Shown one piece after another: positions 12,627-26,951 of a stretch of DNA of 64,000 nucleotides. Each line of letters opens with the position of its first letter. The stretch's first letter is position 1. The stretch comes from Malaya genurostris. Its lineage: Eukaryota; Arthropoda; Insecta; Diptera; Culicidae. The DNA is taken from NCBI RefSeq assembly GCF_030247185.1, contig NC_080570.1:163158882-163222881 (forward strand). Direction: 5' to 3'. Below the pieces are notes generated by a model. It saw nothing but the letters and a program-made list of their open reading frames with translations. It had not been told where the DNA came from and did no database searches. The position numbers were made by a program, and so were the translations under genes.

Positions 12627-12839
12627 GTGAGAAGGGATTGCTTCTATCAACTATCGATTTATCTTTTTTTAGATTTATGAAGATTTTAGATCAAATTGTT
12701 GGAATTCGTAGTTCTGGAGCCAATTTTCGGCTCACGCCGAAACCTTCCACTATTACTAGTGTTTTGCGATGGTTTTTATTCTGGAATTCCTCAAGGTAGC
12801 CATCTCGGCCCTCTGATTTTTTTCCCTGTACTACATGGA

Positions 12840-13320
12840 ATGAAAAGTCCCTGGCCTCTCACAGAAAAGACGTGAATAGTTTCGAACCGTGTATATTGTT
12901 GTTGAGAATAAGCTTCTTGATGGCCCAGTACCAAATTTCATGACAATCTATCCACTAATGTTTGAATAACAGCTGATCGTGTCAGACGAGTTCTAGTTTT
13001 CATCAAGCTACGGTAAAAGACGCATCAGCGCAAGTCATGCATAAAAGCAACGGTGAAATTAAATGATTTGCGGTACGGATTGGTCCACCAACCCCCGTAT
13101 TCTCCAGACCTGGCCCCCAGCGATTACTATCTATTTCCAAACCTATAGAGGTTACTCCTGGAAAAGAAATTTTCCTCGAATGCTGAAGCCTGTTTTGAAG
13201 GCCTGGATAAATCTTTTTTTTTTTGCAAAGGACTTCAACATGTTGGAGAACCGATGGGTCAAAGGTATCGCTCTAGATGGAGATTATACTGAAGAATAAA
13301 AAAGCTTTCACGGCAAAAAA
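12840..13320 (+). pseudogene. Mariner (DD34D-like) transposase C-terminal relic
   Basis: The plus strand carries decayed C-terminal transposase sequence. In one frame a segment corresponding to the mariner PYSPDLAPSDY region is recognisable at about 13087-13130, and near 13240-13299 the string NMLENRWVKGIALDGDYTEE is the usual mariner C-terminus. The pieces are in different frames, with a poly-T expansion near 13212-13223. It lies in the frizzled-3 intron and is not functional. Confidence 0.65.
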
Positions 13321-13569
13321 TCGACTTTTTCTTTGTTTGGGCTGTGCAATGTCAACGAAAAAAATTACTGGTCATTAGAGATGGTTGGGTGTAAACCCGA
13401 ACAATTATGCCTTCATTTTTTGACAGCTATCGAAATTTAGCCGGGTTTTTAGTTGGCTACCGAAATTCGTACTAAGCGGGTTGTACCCACTGGTACGGGA
13501 CTGGCAGTGTCTGTCAGAAGTCACTGATTGTATTCGGACTGAATACCGATCCGAACCGAAAGCCCGCTA

Positions 13570-14040
13570 ACAAAGACTCTAAAAACTAATTCCTAGATTC
13601 TGAAACTAGATTTTTCGAATTGGTTTCTTGATTAGATTATGGAACTGAGCTTAGTGCCTTAATTCTAGTTCGGAATTCGTACTCAGCATTCTGATTCAGA
13701 AATTCAAATTCAGAGTTCTGGAACAAAATTCTAGATCTGTATTCCGGAACAAAATTTTATATCTGAACGCCGAACCAGAATTTTGGAACTGAGCTTTTGA
13801 ATTATTTAATTTCTGAACTTAGTTTCAAAACTTTCTTTTCGAATTCAGTTCAAGCATTTAGTTCGTATATTCAGATTCTGAATAAAATTCTAATTATGGA
13901 TTCTGAAATTAAGCTCAGTTTCAGAATTCTATAACTAAATTCTTTAACTGAATTTTGAATCTAGATTCGACAATTTTCATTTATTTAGTTATTTAACTCA
14001 GTTTCAGTTCCTGAACAGCCAGAATTCAGGTTCTGTCAAT
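13570..14040. repeat. Degenerate short-motif repeat (ATTCTGGAAC-like)
   Basis: About 470 bp made of diverged copies of short motifs such as GAATTCTG, TTCTGGAAC, TCTGAACT and AAATTCTAGAT, spaced roughly 20-25 bp apart and present in both orientations. It encodes nothing. This looks like an old, decayed tandem array. No sharp period could be fixed by eye. Confidence 0.6.
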
Positions 14041-14389
14041 GTCAATTTATTCGCATTCACGTCCTCCAGTTATGTCTCTGACACTACATACCCGCCTTTT
14101 TTTAATTTAGTTCGTTATAGTGAATTTAGTTTAACTTTTCACCGACATTCCCTGAAACATAGATTGAAGAAAAACTAAGCAATAAAAAAGCAGGATTTCC
14201 GTTTTATTTTTTCGCAAATTTTCATTTCTGCTGGTCTATTCGACAATCTGTTTTCAATCGGTTACACATTTGCAGTGCCTGTTTTGATTAAATCATTGAA
14301 ATTTTGCGCACTACGGTACAACCAAATACAAACAATAATTACCCCTAGGTCAAATACAAACGAATCACCAGCGTTTGGTTCAACAAATC

Positions 14390-14884
14390 AACAGAATAGC
14401 CTAGCCTGTGGCAAAACTGAGTTACCGGTAGTGACACCTGCCAATGAAAAATGAAACCAAGAAAAGGAGGACTCTTCCGAAAATTTTCCTATCGGCAGTA
14501 GTGATTTGCAACGATTTTTTTCGTTTATTCCAAAATAGTACAAATAGATATCAGCAATAAAAGTACACTCGGAGTAGAAGAAAATCGATTTCAAAGTGAT
14601 TATTACTACTTTTTTTAAGTGTAAACCAGGGATGCCAGGTCATTTTTTCAAAAATCTGTTTCTGACTCAAAAATCTATCTGGATTTGTCTGGGTCCAACT
14701 ATACACAAGTAAATTTTGACCGGGCTTCATTTTCGGTGTCTCACCCCCTATCGTATAGAGGCCAAAACCGATCTGGTGAGATCTGACAAAATCTTGGAAA
14801 ATTTGTAAAATTTGGCAAAAGATTTTATTTGTTAGAGTGTCTGGCGAAGCGAGAAAAGATAACCAACCTGGCAACGGCAACGCT
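14390..14884. repeat. Dispersed repeat fragments
   Basis: The part 14400-14600 (with ACACCTGCCAATGAAAAATG and GTACACTCGGAGTAGAAG) is an inverted partial copy of 17255-17440, and part of it recurs at about 49930-49975. From about 14625 a second element begins (AAACCAGGGATGCCAGGTC) and seems to end near 14884 with similar inverted sequence (CCTGGCAACG...). Both look like non-autonomous transposon debris. Confidence 0.5.
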
Positions 14885-14887
14885 GGT

Positions 14888-16350
14888 GTAAACCTAGGAC
14901 AGGACCAGACAACTGGCTTCTTTTTCCAGAAAAATATTTCTCTTCTTATTCCGGTTGCTCCCTGCTGTAAATAATAAATGCCTCGCGATCACTGTTGCCA
15001 GTAGAGATAATTATGCATTCTGAAAACTTTCTCCCCTTATAACATGCAATTATTTATCATTTGAAAACACTTAGACAAATGTTATATCGGTCAAAAATAT
15101 AGCTCTGGATTCATTTTGATCAGATATTTGTTTTGAAGAAAACGTTTAGTTGAAACACCTTAATAAATTTTTTCTAAAACACTCAATTTTGGGTAATTAA
15201 TTCTTGCAGCTTTATTAACTAAAGTATTCAACATATTCTATTTGAGAAAAATAATAACATACAGAAGTATCCAAAGATTCGGTGCTATTCTCAACCAACA
15301 TAATCAATATTCTCGTCCATATCACACTTCGTGATTTCAGGCTTTCTCATTGTATCATCCAGTGATTGTTAAATGTACTCGTATACTTTCCACATTGACA
15401 AGACTTAAAAACAAATTGAACTTAAATCTTATTGAAATTAATAATTTTGAAAAGATGATCCGAAAAATAAAATATCCAATATCAAGCTACACTGTTACCG
15501 ACGATACTGACAACACTTTTTCTACCACCCTGTAGTAATATTGATTTCAACAACTTGTACCTGCTTATGTCAATTTCAACCAATCACGAGCTGGTCCGAA
15601 ATTGGTCCTAAAAGTGGATTAACAATTGTCAGGTCCTGTCCTACACGCTGCCAAAAAAAACCCAACGGTTGACTTAAATTCATCTAACATGAAGTAATCA
15701 AGCATGTTTTTAATTGTTGGGTGAAAAGTACTGTATCGGTTGAGTAGTTTTCACTCAACAGTGTAGTTTACTTCAAAAAGTTGCTGTTGGGTGAGAAAAT
15801 TTTGTGTGTTGCATTGCAGAAACTATCGGTCAGATTTGAAGTGAGTGAAATTATTTTGTAAAATTGCCGGTTTTGGGAGAATAATTCAATGATTGTCATC
15901 AATCGCAGTGTGAGTAGCTTTGTATAATTTCTTTTTAAAATAATAATTACACCGCAATATCATTTCAGGCGATGGAAGATATTGAGATGCGTTCGATCGC
16001 TCAACGGTGCAGTTCCAGCAGCTGAATAGAACAGCCTTGGTAGTTCAATGATATAGTTACATTGTTGAAATATGTAAAAATATTAATATTAAATAAATAA
16101 AGTAATCATAGTTGACTTTATTGTTTGCGTTTTATTTTTCAAACCATCGAACGAAAACTGAAATCAAATTACCCAAGTTTATTTTTATATCGCTTGCGTA
16201 GTTTCTACCTAATCAGTACTATTGATGCTTTTACTCAAAAATAAGTAAAACCCATTTTACCCAAAATTGGCTTCCTGCACACAACCCCTCTATTGAGTGA
16301 AAAGTATCTAAAATTAGGTAATTTTTTGGCAGCGTGTAGGTGTAAACTAC
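14888..16350. mobile_element. Nested MITE pair: outer element split by inner TA element
   Basis: The inner element (about 15644-16336) has inverted ends CACGCTGCCAAAAAA and is flanked by TA on both sides (15642-15643 and 16337-16338), so it carries a TA target-site duplication. Removing it rejoins flanking sequence into TGTCC-TA-GGTGTAAAC. The reverse complement of this matches the sequence at about 14888-14908 (TAAACCTAGGACAGGACC), giving an outer element with about 20 bp TIRs. The inner element contains AACCCAA/TTGGGTGA motifs and no convincing protein. Confidence 0.65.
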
Positions 16351-16352
16351 GA

Positions 16353-17810
16353 TTGGCATATTGTCGCAAAACTGAAATGTAGAGGCGCTGCTTGTTTAGA
16401 GATGATACTTTCAGCAAGAGCTGTCAAATCGGTAGGAAATTTTTAATTACTCCACCTTTTCAACGATTTCTTATGAAAACGGGAAAATTCATTTAAAAAA
16501 TCATAGTAGAAGTTGAAGAAAAAGTTTTTACTCTGAGGCGGTAATGTTGATCCTAGTTCATTGTGCGAAATCTACCGTTTATTCAGAATAGAGCATTAAA
16601 CATGGTTCCAAACCATTTTCCAAATGCCTGGAAATAACAAATAAAGTATCCAAAATAAATAGTACTCGATCGCTATGTATTCTAGTACTCGATAGAGGTG
16701 TGCAAAACAGCTCATTTTGGTGAACAGCTCCGAACCGATCAGCTCACCAAAGTGAATCGATTCGATGTATCAGCTCATCAGCTTTTTTTAGTTTAAACTT
16801 AAGTTTCATTTTGTGCGCCGTTTTTCTTATGCACCGGTTTTCTTTCATATGCATGATCGAAATTGAATCATTGATTTGCAATGATGCAATGAATGCAATG
16901 CGAATTAACTTATCTTTAATTGATGTCGACTAAATTGAATCTCTTAAAGAGCCGAAGATCCGATCAGCTCGTAGCGTGTTCCCTTCGTCATAATGCAGTG
17001 AACTGGGTAGCAAATGAGTGAGCTGGTGAGCTGCGGTTCTTTTGAAAAGAGCTGTGAGCTGTCAGCTCACTTCAATGATTCGATTCACTGGAACAGCTCA
17101 GGAGCGAATTGCCCATCTCTAGTACTCGAGAAACCGGTTTCCGTTTAAAAAAATGTTGATCCGAAAAAACCTAACCTTACCCAATTTCACACATTTCTGA
17201 AGATTTTTCATGTTTAATCGTAGTTAGCACTAAAAAAATAGTAGTGATCACTTTGAAATCGATTTTCTTCTACTCCGAGTGTACTTTTATTGCTAATATT
17301 TACTTGTACTCTTGAATAAACGATAAAAATGTTGCATATGTCGATATGAAAGTTTTCGAAAGAATCCTCCTTTTCTTGGTTCCATTTTTCATTGGCAGGT
17401 GTCGCTACCGGTAAATCAGCTTTGCGACAATTTGCCAATTAAACAAGAAATATCTTCAGAAATGTGTGAAATTTGGTAAGGTACTAGAATGTTCAGTGAT
17501 CGAGTACCATTTATTTTGGATACTTTGTTATTTCCGAGCATTTGAAAAATGGTATTGAACCAAGTATAAGGCTCCATTCTAAATAAGCGTTAGTTTTAGC
17601 ACAATAAATTAAGATCAACATTACCACCTCAGAGTAAATACTTTTTGTCCCACTTCCACTATGATTTTTCAAATGAATTTTCCAGTTTTTATAAGAAATT
17701 GTTAAAAAGAAGATGAAGTAGTGAAATCTTTTTCTATCGATTTGACAGTTTTTGCTAGAAGTATCATCTCTAAACAAGCAGCGCCTCTACATTTCATTGT
17801 GCCAATCCTT
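16353..17810. repeat. Foldback-like element with long inverted arms
   Basis: The stretch starting near 16353 (GATTGGCA..., then AATGTAGAGGCGCTGCTTG) is repeated in inverted orientation ending near 17810 (CAAGCAGCGCCTCTACATT, then TGCCAATC). Arm similarity extends for roughly 300 bp or more, including the ACTCGATCG and TCCAAAATAAAT motifs. A third copy of the left arm is at about 49200-49620. The centre carries sequence shared with 14400-14600. A hAT-type MITE has inserted at 16693-17121. No coding capacity is evident. Confidence 0.7.
16693..17121. mobile_element. hAT-type MITE with 8 bp target-site duplication
   Basis: A 429 bp element with imperfect inverted ends (TAGAGGTGTGCAA at left; TAGAGATGGGCAA as reverse complement at right) flanked by the exact 8 bp duplication GTACTCGA (16685-16692 and 17122-17129). 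Eight-base duplications are the mark of hAT insertions. The related copy at about 49535 shows the empty-site sequence (CTAGTACTCAAGAAA). Internal sequence contains repeated CAGCTC/GAGCTG motifs and no ORF. Confidence 0.85.
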
Positions 17811-19214
17811 CTATTTAGCTTCATCAAAGGCGAGTAAACGAAAATATTTTAACTCTACGTTGCTTTGGTTTCATAAGTTTTGTTATTTTTCCAGCAGTAT
17901 AGTTGACCATTACCAGAGTTGTTTTCCAACATTCACATTTCTGGATTGACGAAAATGAATGTAGGTTGATTGAGTGGTCCGTATTCGACTAATTTCCAAC
18001 AATTCTTTCATTCCATTTTTAGTGCAGCAGTAATTCGAATTATGCCGAAATTTGTTATAGTACTAGCATTGCCAGGAAAGGTTAGAAAATAAAAACAGCG
18101 TATCAAGTTATGCTAACATGTTTTTATTTTAGGGAAATAAAGATATAAAAATGCGTGTCCTCGAACATTTAACGGAGTGTTCCATGTTATTATTTGCATT
18201 TGGTACTACTGAACTGTTTTAATCCAATATTCACCCGCACTATCGATGGATTGTATTTTATACTGATGCGGAATAAATTTACCAAACTATCATTACGATA
18301 GTTACCATTGATTTGCATTTCTTCTACTCGCCCGGATCAGAGTCACTGCGGTATCGGAAAGACCAAACGAAAAAAAAAATGCAATGGTTGTGCGGATCCC
18401 GCGGGAGGGTATTACACTTTGCCACTTTACCATCGTTCTTCAACCGATCCGATTCTTCCGTACGTCGAAACACACGTCGGCGACGGGGATGGCAACAAAG
18501 AAACGCGCACATGTGAAATGGAATATGAGCGATAAACTATACATAATGTAAAATTGTTTTATCAAATAAGAGCTTTTAAGAGGTTTCGTGGGTTTCTTTT
18601 CGGTCTGTTCTTTGTTTTATTTTTCTGGCCAGAAAACCGCGCGTTCGTTTCCTTTTACCTTTCACGCGCGGGTATTAATTTGAGCGCCATTCGGGTATTA
18701 AGAGTTCATCCGCGCATCCGTACGGCGCGTTCCAGGGCCTTCTGATAAATATTTTTTAAAGCGATACAGGATGGCCTCTCATACCAACGGGGTGAAGTAG
18801 AACAATTAAGCAAAGACCCCGCTCCGGCCTGCTGCCAAGAGAGCAGCTATCCGATAGGCACGCAACAGGCTCTCTGCGGCGCGCGATGGGGTCTAATTAC
18901 GATTTGCTACTCCCCTATTGGTAGCTCAAGTATCCGCTTTGCACACATTCAAAGGTTAAGAGCTGTGATTATATTGATTATAGTTCAACCGAAAGTGCGA
19001 ATTCTAGAATCGAACTTCCAGGAAATCTGACGGAGCGCTTCAAAAGTTCAGTTCATCTCTATAATTAGGCCAGCAGAACTCCGAACTATAGTTAAATGTA
19101 GTTTTTTTCTTCATTGTTTCGAATGTGGGCCAAGCACCAGTGTTGCCAAGCTTACATCCAAATCGCACACGGGTGAAACTATCACTAATCCGCTTTCCGT
19201 TTCGTTCATTTCAG

Positions 19215-20639
19215 GTTCCACCGGAGGCATCTGGCAGTGTCGAGAAGAAGAATCTGACCATACACCAATCGGTCGCAGCAATCCCAGTGAAACCGTGGTC
19301 CATTTTTAACCTGCCCCAGTTGCAGCACGGTGCACTGGTGCCAAGTTCTTTTATTGAACCAGGTGCCACCAGGGCACCCCACCATGCCATTCCCACGCCG
19401 ATCAGCTGTCCAACGAACTATTCGCACGAGTACGATCAGTGCGTGCCGAAGTGTGGATCATCGATCGATGCCATGTACAGCAGCCAACAGAAGGAAATCA
19501 TTGAGTTCTGGACATTGATCCTGTCGGCCGGTTGTTTCATCTTTACCCTCATGTCCCTGGTGACATTCTGGACCAAGGCAACGAAGTTCGAATATCCGGA
19601 CCGACCGTTACTGTTTATGACCTTGTGCTACAATCTAATGGGTCTGTGCTATTTGGAAAGAACCATTCTTCACAATCCACGGAAGGAGCTTATCGATTTG
19701 CTGGAATGCAACATCACTTCCCAGTGTTTGGCGTACTACATCATCAAGAACTACCTGCTGATCAGTGCCACTACGTGGTGGCTCATTTTTGGCGTTTGCT
19801 GGTATCTCAGTACCGCCAAACAGTGGTCCTGCGAAGCTTTGGAGAAAAAATCAGGCCTGTTCCATGTTATGGCCTGGGTGGTCCCATTCACCTCACCCAT
19901 CGGAGCTTTGTTGAGGGGAAACATTCAAAAATTCGAACTGACCAACTTCTGCACAGCTAAAGGATTTACCGAAATTCCGGCCCTGATTCTGCTCATAGTA
20001 GGAGCCATTCTCATTTTCCTGGCTCTGGTCGCACTGAAACGTCTCAAGTCTACCTGGAACCAAAGTGAAACACTCGCTAAGGTCTTCACCCGTGTGCTAC
20101 TGTTTGCCATCGTCTACCTGATGCCAGCCCTGTCAGCCGTAATCTGTACATTCTTCGAGCGTATCGAAAACCCCGTTGAACCGTGCCACTCCGATGGAAT
20201 ATGTCCGGCACCAGAAAAGTTCTCACTGCTTCCGACACTACTCAAGCTGATCCTAACACTGGTAGGTGGATCAGCGACCGGCATCTGGCTGTGGTCCAAA
20301 CATTCGACTGACCTGAACAAAAAATCTTCACTGCCGGGATCGAGTTCGTCCAAAGGTTCGCTGAAAACAGTTCCACTGTTGAAAGTGCATCAGGCTTCAT
20401 CGCAGCTAGGGAACAACGTCAATCCCTACCGGACGACGACAGTCAGTAATCATGGCAGCGGAGGTCATCATCCAGTTAGTTCGAGCTCGAAGAAGTATTT
20501 GTACAACTCCGCCTATGGTGGTCATCGAAGTTCCGGAACCGGGGGTTCTACCACCAATGGGTACGTTCCGGTACGAATACACCGCAGTTTGCGGGTCCCA
20601 TCCAGTGGGACAACGACGTCCATCATTACTAGGATTTGA
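19215..20639 (+). CDS. fz3: frizzled-3-like, terminal exon: hinge, 7TM domain and cytoplasmic tail
   Basis: A 474-codon terminal exon of a Frizzled-class Wnt receptor in the plasma membrane. It starts at the acceptor ending 19214, in phase with the CRD exon at 12387-12626. Residues 1-97 are the extracellular linker with cysteines 65, 76 and 80 (SCPTNYSHEYDQCVPKC) and N-glycosylation sites NLT and NYS. The first helix is about 98-119; the Frizzled signature YPDRPLLFMTLCYN leads into helix 2; helices 3-7 follow (TTWWLIFGVCWYLS; LFHVMAWVVPF; ALILLIVGAILIFLALVAL; LLFAIVYLMPALSAVI; LILTLVGGSATGIWLWS). The sequence after helix 7, KHSTDLNKKS, does not fit the KTxxxW Dishevelled-binding motif of other Frizzleds. 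The tail is serine/glycine-rich, contains KKYLYNSAYGG and ends in ITRI. The assignment to frizzled-3 rather than another paralogue rests on remembered similarity (CYLERTILHN, KKSGLFHVMAWV). Confidence 0.9.
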   Translation, partial: VPPEASGSVEKKNLTIHQSVAAIPVKPWSIFNLPQLQHGALVPSSFIEPGATRAPHHAIPTPISCPTNYSHEYDQCVPKCGSSIDAMYSSQQKEIIEFWTLILSAGCFIFTLMSLVTFWTKATKFEYPDRPLLFMTLCYNLMGLCYLERTILHNPRKELIDLLECNITSQCLAYYIIKNYLLISATTWWLIFGVCWYLSTAKQWSCEALEKKSGLFHVMAWVVPFTSPIGALLRGNIQKFELTNFCTAKGFTEIPALILLIVGAILIFLALVALKRLKSTWNQSETLAKVFTRVLLFAIVYLMPALSAVICTFFERIENPVEPCHSDGICPAPEKFSLLPTLLKLILTLVGGSATGIWLWSKHSTDLNKKSSLPGSSSSKGSLKTVPLLKVHQASSQLGNNVNPYRTTTVSNHGSGGHHPVSSSSKKYLYNSAYGGHRSSGTGGSTTNGYVPVRIHRSLRVPSSGTTTSIITRI

Positions 20640-20741
20640 ATGTTTCCGTGCCTCAAACCAGCAAGGCTAAAGCTTTAAACTAGATTGTAGCATGTGAAAA
20701 CAAACGTCAGAATAGCGATTGGAACGCTCCAACTGTGATAC

Positions 20742-20747
20742 ATTAAA
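20742..20747 (+). promoter_or_regulatory. Possible frizzled-3 polyadenylation signal (ATTAAA)
   Basis: ATTAAA, the common variant poly(A) signal, lies about 100 bp after the frizzled-3 stop codon. No AATAAA was seen nearer to the stop. Confidence 0.4.
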
Positions 20748-24881
<4,134 letters not shown>

Positions 24882-25051
24882 TTCGGTGTTAATTCCTAAT
24901 CAAGATCAATCCAAGCATACTCTCGTGCAATAGCGGATTCAAAAGTGTGACGATTGATTGAACTGTTTGATTGTAGATCATTAGAAATTTTGGTTGCCTT
25001 GTTCCACATCAATGGTTCGAACAACCCTATGGGGCTGATCCTTGTAGTTTT

Positions 25052-25790
25052 TTCTCAAAATTGCAATGTCCATCAACGAGAGTTGTGAACAATTATCCTT
25101 CAAGCACTGTGCAATATGCAATCTGTTTGTCGAGCAGCAGCTATAATAAACTGGTTTCATCGCAGCAGGCACCGGTGGAGTCCAGCCGCCGTCGAAGATT
25201 CCCATTCAGTGCTGTCGAAATGCCGAGTGACATTCTAAATAACATTGGCTATCTGGATCAGCCCGGTGGCAAGGATAGGGCACTCCGGCAAGTGCTATCG
25301 TAGCCAACATCTGGGGCATTTGGTGGGCAATCAGAGCGCTCAGAGTATGGTAAACAAACATTCGAGCATTTCAATTCGAGTAAAATCTTAATTTCCTTAT
25401 CGTAGTGATGATATTCTGTTCGATAATTTGCGGGGAAGTGCTTTAAGGGGTACTGAATAAACAAGTAGTTTGTAATATCCAATTTTTTGTTAGCCATTCT
25501 TCTTCATTGTTTTGGTTTTTGCAGAAAGCTGCTGGCTACAGTTTCATGACGTCATAGCAGGGGGCTGATCTGGATGTGCGATTCGGTTCTCATGATTTCG
25601 TCACCGACGATTTTTTTCGAAAGCGTTTCTGTGACGGATAAGTTCAATGCGAATAGTTTAAAACAGTATCTGGACAGTCAGATGTCGTCGCAACAGAACT
25701 ACCAGAACAGTTCCCACAATGTGTACGGAAATACGGGACTGGATTGTATTACTGGCGTAAGTCGATGTCTCTTTGGTTGCTGAGTTGTGT
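25052..25790 (+). pseudogene. Captured host-gene fragment with retained intron
   Basis: A non-repeat, exon-like segment sitting inside the left arm of the composite element. The homologous arm at about 30570-30600 is continuous where this one is split. Two putative exons are visible: one ending at 25349 before GTAAAC (with SRRRRFPFSAVEMPSDILNN and IGYLDQPGG) and one at 25525-25756, from the acceptor GGTTTTTGCAG to the donor GTAAGT (with SHDFVTDDFF and, after a frameshift, QNYQNSSHNVYGNTGLDCI). A stop and at least one frameshift make it non-functional. The intron of about 175 bp shows the copy was made at DNA level, not by retrotransposition. Parent gene not recognised. Confidence 0.5.
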
Positions 25791-26951
25791 AGCTTTTTTT
25801 AATGTATCAAGCCAATACTGATGACTTGGTTTCAACAGCATAAACAAAGAAATCGTGTCATGTTTTATGCGTATATGGTTTGCTAATATGTTCAACCTAT
25901 GGAAATGAAACCTGAGATATTGGGTTTAGGAAAAGACGAAAGTTCGATTTCGATTTTATTCAACAATCTCACATTTCAAATCTCAGTTTGAAGTTCCTGA
26001 TCTGATCCTCAACCGTTCATCAAACTCTATTTGTTCTTAATTTATTCAAACAGTGCATGGAATCTTAAATAAAATAAACCTAGATTCCCCAGTGTAATAG
26101 TACTGTAGTTGAGAAACCCGTGACACCAAAAGCGCCGTCTGGTGCAGAATGGGTGCGTAAATGCTCCTAAAATGCATGCATAAAGTTGCCTGCGCATTTA
26201 ACACAACCACAGTAGCTAATGGAAAAAAGTGCACCCGTTTCTCACTAGAGGTGCTGTTAGTGTCACCGTACAGTGAGAAATATATGTTTACTTAATTTAT
26301 GATGGAATTCAGTTATTGAAAATACTGGCACAAGCAGCCCTTACACGATCATTAAAAGTGTCATAACTAAAAAGTAATGTCAATTTTAATGAACGTGTAA
26401 GGGCAGTAATGATTCCCAACCCGCACATAGGATCAGAAAGATTTTTCTGGTCCGAAGAGGTGATGAATTCTTCATACAAGGGCCGCTATAGATAATTAAC
26501 ACAATCAAACATATTCTTGTTACATTTTATTCATACGGCCCACTATCTTATCATATACGAAAAAAAATATTTATAACTGATAGAAAGTTCCTTTTGCGAT
26601 TTTTCGTATTCGATGAACAACTCCTCTTATGCTGAACACTGAATTCTATTAAAAAAAATATTGAAAAAATAAATTAATTTAATTGCAAATATTATCCAGT
26701 CTGCAATATTACACTCAGGCACAGAAATTTGTTGGTGCCTAACTTGACTGTTTCAAAATGTGACACACCGATGGCGCAGTAATCGCCTAATTCTAGGCAA
26801 AAAAATGACTTGACGCCGGTAAACAATACGTTGTCCATCCTGAAAAGGCCAGTATATGCTGAAAATCAACGTTTTCGTTCGGCACGTCAGAAAAGACGTG
26901 GTACTTCGGTACCAAATAAATAAGTGTTTTGCAAGTAGCAATTACGTCTGC

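Larger units (their letters stand above)
12627..19214 (+). other. frizzled-3 intron, 6.6 kb, filled with transposons
   Basis: Phase-0 intron between the CRD exon (donor GTGAGA) and the seven-helix exon (acceptor TTCGTTCATTTCAG ending at 19214). It holds a mariner relic, a degenerate satellite-like stretch, several nested MITEs and a foldback-like repeat, annotated separately. The part from about 18300 to 19214 is GC-richer and shows no transposon signature. No coding exon was recognised inside. Confidence 0.8.

Noticed and set aside
12245..12799. 184-residue open frame over the frizzled-3 CRD exon
   Set aside because: The overlapping frame gives the exact Frizzled cysteine pattern with splice sites at both ends; this frame has no family resemblance.
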